64,000 nucleotides of DNA from Musa acuminata AAA Group (Eukaryota; Streptophyta; Magnoliopsida; Zingiberales; Musaceae): contig NC_088337.1 of the NCBI RefSeq assembly GCF_036884655.1, forward strand, positions 32,656,501 to 32,720,500, in the 5' to 3' direction. The first letter of the stretch is position 1. Each line of letters starts with the position of its first letter. Below are positions 27,833 through 41,900 of this stretch, in pieces. Made by a program: the position numbers and the translations under genes. The notes beneath the pieces are model-generated. The model was given only the letters and a program-made list of their open reading frames with translations, was not told the origin of the DNA and searched no databases.

Positions 27833-27985
27833 CCTGATGATGAGTGAGCAAGCTACGAGGAACACCACATAGAAGACGAACAAGAGCAGCGGCGTTGATA
27901 TAGGTGAGAGGGAGTGGGCTCGAATGGAAACTGACCTCACACCATTAGGACAACGAACGGGGATCCGGGAAAGAAAGCGAATCAT
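27833..27985 (-). promoter_or_regulatory. In-frame 5' extension or fused upstream ORF of the bZIP gene
   Basis: The bZIP frame stays open for 51 more codons to an ATG at 27985, with no stop. The encoded stretch contains SIRAHSLSPIS followed by a strongly hydrophobic TPLLLFVFYVVFLVACSLII. Group S1 bZIP mRNAs carry a conserved sucrose-responsive upstream ORF ending in a hydrophobic Phe/Tyr-rich peptide. This stretch has a similar position and character but is in frame and lacks the stop. It is also the first ATG in roughly 100 bases of C/T-rich leader-like sequence. Whether it is translated is unknown. Confidence 0.35.
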
Positions 27986-30119
27986 GCGACGAGGACGAGG
28001 ATGGCGTCTTCGGGGGTCGGGGGGGGGGTATGAAAACCCACCGAAAGGAGAGATTTGGGAACAGGGACGAGAAATCGAGGTGGCAGAGGCTTGGATATGG
28101 GAACAGGGATTTGCTTGCTTCCCCCCGGATAAGACAGCAAACCGATGTCTTTGTTGGGTGAAGAAACAAGAAGAAGTCGATCTCTGCTGTTAGACCAATA
28201 TCCAAGGAAGGGTGCTCCCAACTTTAGCAATAAAGAGCTTATACCTATAAAATAATTATAATATATATATATATATATAATATTATAACAATATATATCA
28301 TATTGTTATATATATTATAACAACAATTTAAAAAAATTTACTCACCCCATTTGTTCTTCTCTTAGATCCCTTTCGGTTGGATCATCAATCATCTAATCAG
28401 AAATAGACACCTATTATAACAATTCAAATCTCCTCTTCTAATAAAAATTTTAGATACAATAATTTCATATTTCTTTATCTCTAAGATATTGCTTTGCCAT
28501 CTTTATTTATAATAATAATAATAATAATAATATCTATACCTTTTCTATATGTAATATCTTAATTATCATCAAATCAGTATTCGATATGATTAATATTCCT
28601 AAATTTTCATCCTAGTCTCCAATTAATTATGTTAAATACCTATATTGTAAGTTGCCAACATAATTTATGATCTTAAAACTGCTTTCGATCCAAGACAACA
28701 CTGTCTCTTATTTCGCACATCATCAGGACACCAATGTGACGAGTTTGCTTCCATCTACTCTTCACACCTGTGGACAATTACAACTGTGAAGATGACTCGT
28801 TACTTTCGGGCGACAATCGAACTAAATTATGACAGTTTTACACGTGACAAAAATATAATTATTCATCTCTTTCATCTGAACTCAAAACAAATAGTGGGAG
28901 TTTTACTATTTTAGCAATCAAAAACAAATTATAACATCATCGAAAAAATTAGTTGCACAGCATCAACCGAAAAACACACACGACATTTAAGTATCCATCA
29001 TCAAGCTGGACCAAACGGAGACGGAAAATTATTGAGACGATAAATACATCGAGAAAACATTAAAATAACATAAAATAAGAACGCCAATAAGAAAAAGAAA
29101 AACTTTAAAATAACACAAGCAGCAGCAGTAAGGACACCGATAGAAACATCAACATAAACAAAAACAAGAAAATCAACAACATTACAAAAATATTGAACGG
29201 TAATGTTTAAATGCAGATGGAAAAAATGATTGAGCATTCAATAAAGACATAGACAAGATCAAGAAAAAAAAAATTAGACAGATGGAAAATGATTGAGCGG
29301 ATAAGAAAATCACTTGAAACATAGAGAAATCGTGAAAAGATTAAAAGAAGCGCAAAGAAGAAGAAAATGGGGAAAAAAACAACAATTACAATAATAAAAC
29401 TTTTAAAAATTTCAGAAAAACTTTAAAAGAACATAAGCAGCAGAAGCAAGAACATCCATGAAAACAGACAACAAAAAGAAAATCAGTGACATTGCGAGAC
29501 GATTGAGCAGTAATGTTTAAACGAAAATGGAAAAAAAAAATGATTAAGTAGGTAAGAACATCGATAATAACATAGAAGACAAGAACAAGAAAATCATCAG
29601 TAAGAAAAGAATTTAAACGGAGATGTAAAATGATTGAGCAGATAAGAACATTGACCGAAAAAAAAAAAACTAAAACAAGAAAATGCAACACTATGAAAAG
29701 ACTCAAAAAAGTGCAAAGAAAAAAATAGAGAAACAAGGATATGGATGGGAATGTGGATCTCATTTTCTTCATAATGCTTTCAGCAGTAAGTTAGCTCAAG
29801 TACACTACTAAATAGTCTAACATTGCCCAATAAATCAACTACCATCATCAAAATGCTAATAGAAGCATAATTTAAGTACATTCCTTATTTTCCACATATT
29901 TCTCAAATTAACAACCAAATAAGCAGATGAAATTCATATATTTAATTATGTAGCCACACATGAAAAGTATTAAACATTTGCTCAGACGATACTGCTGTAA
30001 TACAAAACAAGCATAATTTTGGACACTACATTATCACCATTAAAGGTCAGAATAAGTAACAGAACAACCACAACAAACATTAATAAAAAGAGTTAACTTA
30101 CCATTCCTATGAAATCAGC
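27986..30119. other. Intergenic spacer with simple and diverged repeats
   Basis: Starts with the C/T-rich probable leader of the bZIP gene (to about 28200), including a run of ten G at about 28018-28028. Then a TA-rich patch at 28257-28320, an (AAT)n tract at 28510-28532, and the A-rich repeat block at 28990-29770. Sequence from 29770 to 30119 is AT-rich and probably includes the 3'UTR of the zinc-knuckle gene. No coding sequence supported. Confidence 0.55.
28990..29770. repeat. A-rich diverged tandem duplication
   Basis: Strand-asymmetric block, nearly free of T-rich stretches on the + strand. A segment starting aaaaactttaaaataacaca near 29098 recurs as aaaaactttaaaagaacata near 29415, and the match continues over about 130 bases through agcagcag, aagaaaatca, taatgtttaaa and aaaatgattga words. 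This gives a period of about 317 bases. Shorter pieces (aaaatgattgagc + ataagaa) recur four or more times to 29650. Long minus-strand frames here are by-products of the base composition. Confidence 0.6.
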
Positions 30120-30986
<867 letters not shown>

Positions 30987-31359
30987 TTAAGAGGTCCACT
31001 CCATGGTAACCTAAATTTATGGCTGGAAAAAAAAAAACAAAACCTAGTCCTAATTTTCTTGGGAGGAAACACATCCGAGCTATGAAACCTTGATTTCGAA
31101 TGGGAAGCCAACCGAACATAGTAGAAAGTAGAAACCAAGGCATCAGTATCTTTTAATCCTACAAGTCATAGAAATGCACATCAACACACATCTAGACTAG
31201 CGGAACAAGGCTCCGAAAGCAAATAAAACAAAGAGAAGGCACAACTGCGAGCCCCAGAAAACAACAATAGCAAGCGAATAAGTCCCGTTGAGAAAAGTTG
31301 TACTTTCGAAAGCCGGATTCTTAGGAGAGAGGAACCCCTCGACTCCTCATCCAGTCTAG

Positions 31360-31780
31360 TCGACCAGATCTTTCATATCGTTCGTCAAGAACCAAAACGT
31401 GAACGACCGACTTCAGAAAGCAAACGTGCGAAGGTGTGAACGAGATGCACCCATCTCTTCGTACAGATCTTCCAAATCGATCATCAATAAGCAAAAAAAA
31501 AAAACGAAATCGATCAATTTCGGAAAGCAAACGCGCAAAGAGACGAACAGAGAGGTAATCATCTTCTTGTCCAGATCTTTCAGATCGATCATCAACAAGC
31601 ATAAAAGGTAATCATCTTCTTGTCCAGATCTTTCAGATCGATCATCAACAAGCATAAAAGAAGGATCGATTTCAGAAAACAAACACGCGCAGAGACGAAC
31701 GGAGAGGTAATCTCGGATCTTTCAGATCGATCGCCAAGAAGAAAGCAAACACCGAAAGAAACGGATGGAGAGGTAAGACA
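31360..31780. repeat. Tandem repeat in the 5'UTR intron of the zinc-knuckle gene
   Basis: Four to five diverged units built on ccagatctttcagatcgatc, atcaacaagcataaaag and agcaaacgcgcaaagagacg. One stretch is an exact 53-bp tandem duplication (copies at 31554-31606 and 31607-31659, each beginning ggtaatcatcttcttgtcca). Repeated frames on both strands arise from it and are not genes. Confidence 0.85.
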
Positions 31781-31870
31781 GGAATGCGAGAGGATCGAAT
31801 CGAGGTACCTGTGAGACGAGAAGGGCAGGACCAAACCCTAGACGATGCAGAGGGTCGGAAGGAAGCGCGT

Positions 31871-32864
31871 GTCGGAAAACCGTGTAATACTACTAATAGT
31901 ATGAATAATTACCATTAGATAATTATTTTTAATGATAATAAATATAACGATAAAAGAGAAAACCATTTCAATATTTGTAATTTGAGGTCTTAAGACTAAA
32001 ACTTTCAGCATGTAAATTCGAAAAGGTTATTCATGCCACTGTAGAATAAACCAAATTTACGCTTTTAAATATATTAAATTCTTTTTTGGCGTTGTCCGAT
32101 GTACGTCGTCACAGTATTGTTAGTGCCGCCATATGCAGTTCGATCGATACGCCGGCCGTCATCCGATGGCATTGTCATAATCGTTCTCGAACTAACATGT
32201 TGGCATAAGTACAAAACCATCAAAATAAATTTCACACTGGTCTGTCAATGAAGAAAAGACTTGATAAGAACCAGGACAATACACAGGTTAAGATGGAGAA
32301 AAAGAAGCCTTAGTTAAGAAAGGTTTATTCTACTCTTTAAATACAAGGAAAAGAAAGAAACTAGTGTCACCCGTACATAATTGAATATTACCTCTGAACT
32401 GAGAGACACTCCACACCAGTTCAAAAAGCTAGTGCAGAGAACCGAGTCTCCTTACAGTAGTTATATTTTTAAGTTGTACCCACAATTTTCTTTTTTTTTC
32501 TGATAAACAAGTGATGGTCTCTTTCATCGTTCACAAGATGTATTGAAGTTCTGACTGTTCTACAAGTGAACAAGAATAAATACATGCTGATGCTAATGGC
32601 CCATCGCTCCGCCAGCAAGAAAATAATTCATGCTGCTCCAAAGAAGACCTATGCTTCAAATATACAGTTTACAGACTTGTTTCACCCCTTCCAGATCCAG
32701 CCATGGTTCGACCATTCTTCTTGTCCATCTTCCTCCTTGAAACGAGATTTAAAAATGTCTACTGCAACCTTTGTTGACTTCTTGTGCAATGAGAGTTCAT
32801 TGCTTGATAATTAAGCCAAAACTATGACTTCATCATATTCAACATGGCTCCAAACCATGAACGG
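31871..32864. other. Spacer between the zinc-knuckle and PP4R3 genes
   Basis: Upstream flank of the zinc-knuckle gene (31871 to about 32300) and downstream flank of PP4R3 (about 32400-32864), the latter probably its 3'UTR. Nothing else recognised. Confidence 0.55.
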
Positions 32865-35800
32865 TTAGCCATTCACAACACCCGCTGATGAAGAATTATT
32901 GACAGGTGCTGACGGACAATCCTCTCCACTTGACTGTCTCGTATCTACAGCTTCAGACAGATACCACCTTAGGGACACAGAATCTTTTCCTAATAATTAA
33001 TTCATCCATTTCATTTTGTACACAATCCATAGAAGGTAAGGGGTGACCTCATATTACCTGTATTGCTGTCACTGCAGGTTGAACTTGCAGCAAAGATGGC
33101 AGCCTTAGCATCATTTACACGTAGATCCATCTTTGGTTTCTTCACTAGCTCAGGCTTCTCATCTTTGCAGTCAGGCGAAGTGGTGGACTTGCGCTTGATT
33201 CTGGAAAAAGCCACACCGTCCTCATCCTCTGCAGAAGCTTCAGATTTTTTAGATGGTGGATTATAGTCATCGTCGTCATCATCGTCATAGTCAACAAGTC
33301 CAACAGATCCAGACCTACAACATACATTAGTGATCCATATACATTAGCTATAAATGAAGATTGTCGAACAACCAAATGCAGAACACAGTTTCATTAGAAA
33401 ACAAACTGATAACTAAAGTATCAGCAGCTTTCTCATTCTCCATTGTGAAATGAATTATATGAGTCTTTTAGAACAATTTATCTGACATAATCACAAAATT
33501 TATGTATAAAGACTCCTGCTACAGCATCTTACCTGTATTAATTGACTGAAAAGTGACAATATGGGTGTATTCAGCAATAGAATGATTTAAAGGTAATAAC
33601 ACTGTGCTAAAGGATACCTTGAAGATGGGTGGTCCTTGGTTCCATTAGGCAGCTTTGATCGTACATTTTGGTTTCGAACATGCGATGAATGAGCAACGGA
33701 GTCTTCTTCATCACTGGATTACACACCAATTAAACTCTTACGTTACACACGCAACATTACTATTATTAGCATAACATACCTGTCCTCATTAAAATAGTCT
33801 TCTTCCTCCTTTTCAAGAGCACGGTCCTCGGTTTTTCTTCGAGGGTCTACAGTGATAGTAGCATTTTTATTCTCAGGATTCTCCAGCAGCTGACACAAGA
33901 TAAAGGGACCAGAATAAACCAATGCAGAAGTAGAAGTAATATCTAAACAATCAAAAGTAGTAGCATGATTTTCCTTCCATTATTAATTTAATTGACATCA
34001 ACCTAAAAAATGCATCAAAAAATCAGTCTGAGAAACAGAATCACACCTGCTCATATTTGACCTTTAGGGCCTGGACAGTCCCCAAGTGCTGAAACTCCAG
34101 CAGTTGATCCCAAAAGGAATCAACTACATACAAGACAAGAACTTTTACATTCTCCTGCATATATTTCGGATAGCCATGAAAACGAAATTATAAAATAAAA
34201 TATATAAACATCCTCAAAAACACTATCAGAGAAGAAACCAGAAGGAAGACTACCTTCCGGATATACTCCAAAAGTTCAAGAACTCCTGAATGCAGCATAT
34301 TGTAGCGATCACCATTCTCAATGAATGCCTCGATGATTGGTTTTAATAGATTGTTTTTAACAATGTGACGAAGAAGATGTTCATCCTGTAAGACGTCCAG
34401 ATTCACTAGTCATTCAACATTTATCTGATGTCACTAGTAATGGACTAATGCATACAGTTGGTTTAAGTAACAGTACTGTGATTTAGAGCATGCAATGGAC
34501 ACAATTAGTACAGAAAAAGAAAGCCAATAAAAACAATTTAGTTATCCACCATAAGACCGAAGGACTAGACCCAACCTATTCTACAGTCAGAGGCGCAAGC
34601 ATAATCTAATCCTAAATGTCTACCAGGGGGATTGTTTTTGACCAGGGCGTATGTATTGAAGATAGCTCATCCTTTCCATGCACCTTACAATATGATCAAG
34701 AGATGTTGGAAATTCATGGAATGACATTTCACCTAGAATGGTATGAAACAAGTGAGACATACCAGTTACATTAACCAGTCCATGGACCACTCTCGTTTCA
34801 AGCGATTGAACCAAGACCCATTAAAAAAGTTATAAAGGAAACCTTATAGTTTACCCCTCCAATTACATGGGGAGCACAAAGTCACTACTAACGCCCAATG
34901 CTGCTTACCTCCCCACCACCCACCACATGTTACTAACTACGTAAGCTTCCTCCTCTTCCTCCACTGCTTCTTCTTAGTTCTTCCTCCTCCCTCCTCTTTC
35001 TCCATTGTCTCCTTTTCTTCCTTCCTCTTCCTTCCTCCTTCCTCTTACTCCTCTTCCGCCACTATCATATGTTCCTTCCTCTTCTTCATCTTTGAGTCAC
35101 CAGTAGATATCAATGTACCATGAGTCAGTATATAACAATACCAACCGATACATACCGGACGCAGCAAGGACCAATATGGGTCCATACCTGAAATGGCATT
35201 CCTTGGGTGGGATTTCAAACAAACTTTTTGTCATGTCTATCCCAGCATGATGTAGCAGCCTAAAAAACAACCCATATATCGAAAAAGTTGTTTGAAATTT
35301 AAAATAATTAGTTGTGTATGGGCAAAAGAATAAAATGACAAAATTGGAGTCCAAGAATAAGTCTGGGTCCTAAGGTCTAAATTATCTGCCTCCAATCTTC
35401 AGCAATTAATGGTATTCATCAAGCTTATAGGTTTAGCTTGGATTTTGTTGGCTTTAAGTTTTTAGCTTGACCGGAGATTAGACCAAGAACAATCAATTTT
35501 ACTGTTATCAGTCCTGAAGCTCAACGATTCTCAACATGATTAGAAATGGATATTGTTTCTCATCCCAAAGATTACTGACTTACCTGTAACACATAGTGAG
35601 AGGCAGCAAAATAGCCCCATTAGTGGATTTTGGTTGGGTTGCATTTAGCATAGGTCCTCAGTAGAAAAACTATTGGAGTCCCATCCTACTCCAGGAATCT
35701 GCCTCCTACACAGTTCACACTGAGTGGTCGAATTGGTTGACATATAAGTTGCCTCATGGTTTAGTAGGCATATGCTCACAACTTGATAATCCAGAATTAC

Positions 35801-38800
35801 TAGGAGTGTACACTTTTATCCAAGTAGCACTTCAATCTGAGACATAACCCACAGCTATGAAACTTCATGCTGTTTATCCAACATCGCCTTCTAATATGTT
35901 ATTATTTATTCTAGGCCTAGATCCAGTTTAAATAGAAAGCCAAGATACTTCAATGTTCTCAAATAACATTTTTTCCAAGATCCATAAACAAATACCAGCA
36001 TATTAATGACCATGGGACAAACAGCATGTTGAATTTTGGTCTTCAGAAGGAACAATGACACTCCAACATTGTTTTAGAACAGACAAGGTAATCAGCGTAG
36101 AGTTCTCAAAGTCATTACTTCTTCAAGAAACCATGTTAACAACCAATTTTCAGAACTATGTTAACCAACTAGACTAAAGTTACTGGTTAGTGCATCTTAA
36201 GGCCCAAAAGATACTTGGCAAGTATCACATTGCAAAATTTTAGTGACTAAAAGCACCTTAAGCAGCCAGTAGGCTCCCCAGAAGTCGAGTCCTAATAGTC
36301 CAAATCGAGCAACCCCAATCATTATTGGGCTCATGAACACATAGGAGGCACACTAACAGATTATAATCCATACCAAACTAGAAGATGATGAAACTGAAGT
36401 AGATCCAAGAAACATCCCAAGTCAAAATCTGTAATAAGACCTGATTGAATCTCAGCTAGCTCTCCTGCCTAAGGGATGCCATAGTCCTACTTGATTTAAG
36501 AATATGATATTTTCAATCTTATTGTTAGAGACAATTTTGGAGAACCTCTAGGGTCTTATTTACAATCAATTTAATGTATAAAATTCCAATACGGTATATT
36601 AAAAACTAGAGTGTTTATTTATCTTGTTAGACTAATATTACAAGTCTACAACAGTAACCAGAAGAAGCTGTGGGAGGCAACTTGATAAACATGTCTTGAT
36701 TTCCTTGTTAGTATATCTACATCTTGCAATGTTTGTTATGCTTAACAAACAAGCAACTAGTCAATATTATCTGCACTTGTGATAGAGCACAAATATGAGG
36801 ATATGCAGATAATATATTTGTTCAATATCTGAATGATGGAAAACAGTTACTAATGCAAAACTGGAAGACACACCTTGTAGGAGACAATAGTACGCATGAA
36901 ACGAATAGCAGCCACCACTAGAAACTTTTCTCTTCTGCATGTTAGACACAAGACCTTCTCTATGGCATTATTCACAAGAAAACTACACCTGTATATACAA
37001 GAAAAGTAAGCACCTCTAATCTGAGAAGATTATCAAGCAATATAGTTAGCAACATAGAGATTTGATCATATTCTCACCTTGTTCTATAGGGGTGATGAAT
37101 CACACAGAAACACAGCAGCTCACAGATGTTTGATAAAATTTCTGGTTTCGTTAAAGTAATGGTTGCAGATGATTTAGCAATTGACCGGGAAGTGTTCTGT
37201 GGGGGACACGCTGATGCTATGACATCTACTAACTGAGGCAGATGAGTTTCATAGAAGATCTCTACAATTGTGTCTCGCTGCAGCGAACAGAATAATAATC
37301 AAATATTATGAAAGCATTAGCATACGAACTCAGTGATCAAAGAAGTTCCTTGCAAGATAATATAAAAAGAAGATTTTCAAACAGTTTATAGAAGGGAAAG
37401 ATAGTCAGAAGCAAGCAAACAGTAAAAAGCATCAAACAAGATAAATGATTAAAGAAAGCTTATTGCAAGTTAATATAAAGGGAAAATTTTCAGAGTCTAT
37501 ACCAGGAAAGATTGCTTAAAGCAAGCAAACATTAAAAAAATCCTTGTCAAGATTGGATACGACTCATGAATCAGTTTAATTCTCTCATTTCCCTTAAAGA
37601 TATTTATTAATTATGAGAAGATAGTACCAAGAAAACATGATTTGGAAATTGTTGCAAGAACATAACGCTTTGTACACTGATGAAGCGACCATTGCCGGTA
37701 TATATTTAATGTTTCTGATAAGCTCATGTTTAAAAACAGGGAATAAATGAACATTCAAAGAAACTCAAAAATCAACTGACATGATATGTGTGAAAAATGA
37801 TGTTTTAGATGTTCACACAAGCAACAGGTAGGACAACAAAGAAATAAGACAATATAAAATCATAATTTTTTTTACTTGAGTACCTGTGAACCAGATGTAG
37901 TGTAGGAGTCAACCAATATTCGAATAACTTCAAGGAACTGACAATGCATATCCTCCCCAATATCAGTAACTATACCCTTGACCTGGAAATTTTTTCATCA
38001 GTAAAATCTATTTTTTACAACAAAAAATAACATAGATTTATCCATCCAGGTCAAGACACAAATAAGTAAAACAATAATTAGCTAACCTTGCAATATAAAG
38101 ATGAACACAACAAACATAATTGTAAAAGGAATATATATAAGGATTACTATACCGCCCGAAATGGTACGGTTTTGGTGGTACATACCGGTCCAGGCGTGGA
38201 CCGATACTCAGACCACCCCGTTTTCCGGCGATCTGCATTAAAATAATAAAAAAATCAAAAAGTGGTGGGCCCAATCCATTTCAGCGTTAAAAAAAACATA
38301 TTAGGGCTCTTCTCGCACACAAAGCTGTGGCACTGCCTCTTCACCGCTGCGATGTTTCAGCGGCGCTGCCTCTTCACCGCTGCGATGTTGCAGCGGCGCT
38401 GCCTCTTCACTGCTGCAGCAACGCTACATCTTCACTGATTCGCCACTGCAATGCTGTAGCAGCACTGCCTCTTCGCCGCTGCGATGCTACAACAACACTG
38501 CCTCTTCAACATTGCGATGCAGTAGCAGCACTGTCTCTTTGCCACTGTGAAGCTACTGCTTCCCTTCGACACTACCGCTGCTTCCCAAGTATCGCTGCAC
38601 TTCTTCTCCTCTTCCTTTTCTTTATTCTTCTTCCTTTCTCCTTCTTCCTCTTCTGTTCCTCCACCAGACCTTCCTCTTCAACCTCTTTTTCTTTCTCATC
38701 GAAACATTGGTACGCATCGGCATACCATGTGTCGATACACTGGTACGGAGCAAGACGTGTCCTGCCGTCGACCGGCCGACACACTGGCTCGGACCGGTAA

Positions 38801-38806
38801 GTCAAA

Positions 38807-38904
<98 letters not shown>

Positions 38905-41900
38905 GAAACAAAACATAAAGTTCAATCCATCCACACATGATATTATAATGTTAACATGAAAGATATAAAATTCACCACTAATTTGCATGAAAACATCAAA
39001 GGTAGGATATGGATACTCATCAAAGTTCGTTTAAAAATTAAGTACAATGAACAGTGTTGTACCACTAATTTGGTGCAAGAAACATATGCTGCAGAAATCT
39101 ATTTTAGATTATATTAGCTAGTAAGCATCAATGAACAGTATTGTACCCCTGCTGATTCATGTAATATCATGGAGCCTCTGAGTCCCTTTTGACATGTAAG
39201 AGAGATTAGGGTCCACGATATCCTTTTAGGTCTACTACAGTTCTACTTATCTAGATGTATACAAGGGAAAATCAGCTTTAAGCCACAATTGTTGTTTTAA
39301 AAGCTACAGTTCTACTCTTAGATGTCATAATGTGGCACCATATATGTAAGTTGTACAACAATCAAGTTTATCTGTTTTACTCGATGTCGGTGGCAATATA
39401 AAAGCTAAAGTTGTCAGTGACAGTAGACATGTGATGCCCAATAGTCCCAAACTAAGAGTTTATATGTTTCTGCCATGGGTAAACATGCACTACCAATAAA
39501 TATTGGACTTAGAAGACTATTGATTCCAGGTGTAACAAGTCAAGACTGCTCAAAACAAAATAACAAGCTCACCTTGTCCCAACTTAGCTTTATCAGAAAT
39601 ATAAGATCCCCAATATATTGACCCAGATTTTAGCGCATGCATTAGATAATGTGTTATGCTTAACTTTTCCAGCTAAATTCAACCATGATTGATAACTTTA
39701 GCCTATAACTAATCTCTTTGTTAATCTTGTGCCTCTAGAACTTATTCTTTCCTTATCTCCATCTGTTCAAGAAAAGAAATGGTAACTCTTTGCTTAAATG
39801 ATCAATTTACAAATGAACATAGCATAAGTTGCATTAATTAATAATTTTCTGTATATTATGTCAACAACTTTGCTCTTATAGTCTCAAAATTTGAACACAC
39901 AGTGGAACTGGACCTTAACCAAGATAACAACACCAGAGGCAATCCAGATAGAACCACAAAGTGACCAGGTGTCAGATTTGAAAGGTTCGAACATAGTAGC
40001 ATCCCCAATTCATCAAGATCTCTTTACTATCACATAATATGATCGGTCAATCATTACAGCCAATAAGATCTAACAATTTTTTTATCCAAAAAACAACATA
40101 ATCACATTATAGGATGTTACAAAACCTACATGAAGATCAACCAAATCTAAGGCAATCCTTATTAAAAGATTGAAAGGTAGATCATAGAAAAAATGCACGT
40201 AATGTCTAGGTTTATTAAATGTAATCTCTTGCTACGGCCAATAAAAGCTATAAAATTCTAAAAACATGTTGTAACCATGAAGGTGCAATAGTGCCGATTA
40301 CATGCATCTAGTCAAAGAATGTAATATAGGTCAAAAGTACATGTAAATGCAAATATCTTGCTGAGGATATGGTGGCACATCCATATCTAGTATGCATTCC
40401 ACATGAATCATGCAGCGCCAAGTACATGATATAATGTACTTGAGTTGTCCAAACTTTGGCACAGTTTGGACACTATTCATGCCATTTTCCGGTTCCATGG
40501 ACAAAAAATGTAATTGATGGTACTATATTAGTTCTGACAATTACAAAACTGATTGGCTAGGAAACCCAAGGTCTAATATGAAACTTTTTATTTGTTACAC
40601 ATGTAATTGTAAAATACATCGAGCACAAACAGAACTAACAAACAGGCTTATGATGTTTGTGGAATGAAGCATATACCTCTTCCCCTATATGGATATCACA
40701 GAAAAACATCGGAGAAGCCATTATACATACCAAATACATTAATGAAAAAAAATGTCTAAGCCTTTCAAGAAAATTAACTAATGAAATTCAAAGTACTTAA
40801 GTAATTTATCTTGCATAAAAAAAACAAATTTAGTTACTATTTGTGGGACAAGGCCAATCAAGGTTTTATTGAGCCAAAATCATAAGAATTCAAATTATCA
40901 TCAATCAAATAAACAAAATCTTCCATCACAAATAGGCGCTTAGGTCTAAATAACGATAGAAAGTCAGGTCTCATTTAGGAAGGCCTTTCCGGTTACTTGT
41001 ACCACTCTGGTTGCTGAACCCACTGGTGCTGTGCACAAGTACGTTAAAAAACCGATAAGAAAAGAAACACAAGAAAACAGCAAACTTTCTCTTCCTAATC
41101 TTCTCCCTATTCAATTGATCAAATCGACACATTTATTAAACTAGAAGCCCAGTTCACATAATGAACTGAACTGATGCTTTTAAAAGAAACTGATCAAAAT
41201 TCAACAATTTTCAACCAGCATTGGTTAAGTTTTGATGTTTCACCAAGTTCAGCCAATACCAGGCAGTTCCAACGAAATCAGGGCAGTCCATGTTTAAGTC
41301 TGGACTAGGACCAACACCAACATTTTAGTCTCACAAGTCACAACAAATTGTGTCTCACGTTAAGATATTAAGATATTACTGACATCCTTGACATTTTTCA
41401 AGAACGAAAAGAGCTCACTAGAGATAAATAAATATAAAAAAAATGTGCATTTTAAGACAGACCATATAGCTATCAACTTGCTTACCAAAAGTCCAAGAAG
41501 AGAATTTCCCTCTTGTTGGATGACATATGATCTAACAAGGTTAGGATCTTGGTTAAGAAAAAGGATAAGAATCTCTGTCCTGCATTACAAATAGATAGCT
41601 GCACAATTTAGCATATGCCAATAAAAATTAAAACAACAGACATAGATCCCTACAATTTGGCTCAGCTACAAATAACTTAAAAGAATATTAACAGACATAA
41701 GGCTACTTATTACCCAGCAGAAACAAGCTTTTTGTCCTGACTCTGCAACACATCTGTAATGATGTCAAATAAGCCTTCAGCAGCAAGATCCCTGTTGGTA
41801 AAAATATCATTGGACTACAGAAGACTATCAAAAAGGCATTTACAAGGATAAATGTAGACTTTTGTTTCTTAAATAAATTTGATTCTAAACCTATATAATT

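Larger units (their letters stand above)
38139..38904. repeat. Composite taccgg-rich element in PP4R3 intron 17
   Basis: About 766 bases with a sharp change in composition from the surrounding AT-rich intron. It begins aaggattactataccgcccg, contains ggtacataccggtccaggcg, a 33-bp minisatellite (38333-38563), a C/T-rich stretch (38580-38700), then ggcataccatgtgtcgatac and ggctcggaccggtaagtc, and finishes in (TA)46 followed by ccttg. The ends loosely resemble the aaggt...acctt ends of the elements at 17154 and 56860. No target duplication found, so the borders are approximate. Confidence 0.55.

Noticed and set aside
27438..27872. Long frames overlapping the bZIP on both strands
   Set aside because: GC-rich coding DNA leaves other frames open; their Ala/Gly/Arg-rich translations are shadows of the real bZIP frame.
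31360..31780. Tandem arrays considered as a CRISPR-like locus (also 3660-4045 and 38333-38563)
   Set aside because: Units are contiguous without unique spacers of constant length, and this is plant nuclear DNA.
38327..38800. 157-codon + strand frame as a gene
   Set aside because: It is a minisatellite plus a C/T-rich tract within a repeat element in a PP4R3 intron. It has no known domain and no splice or promoter context.
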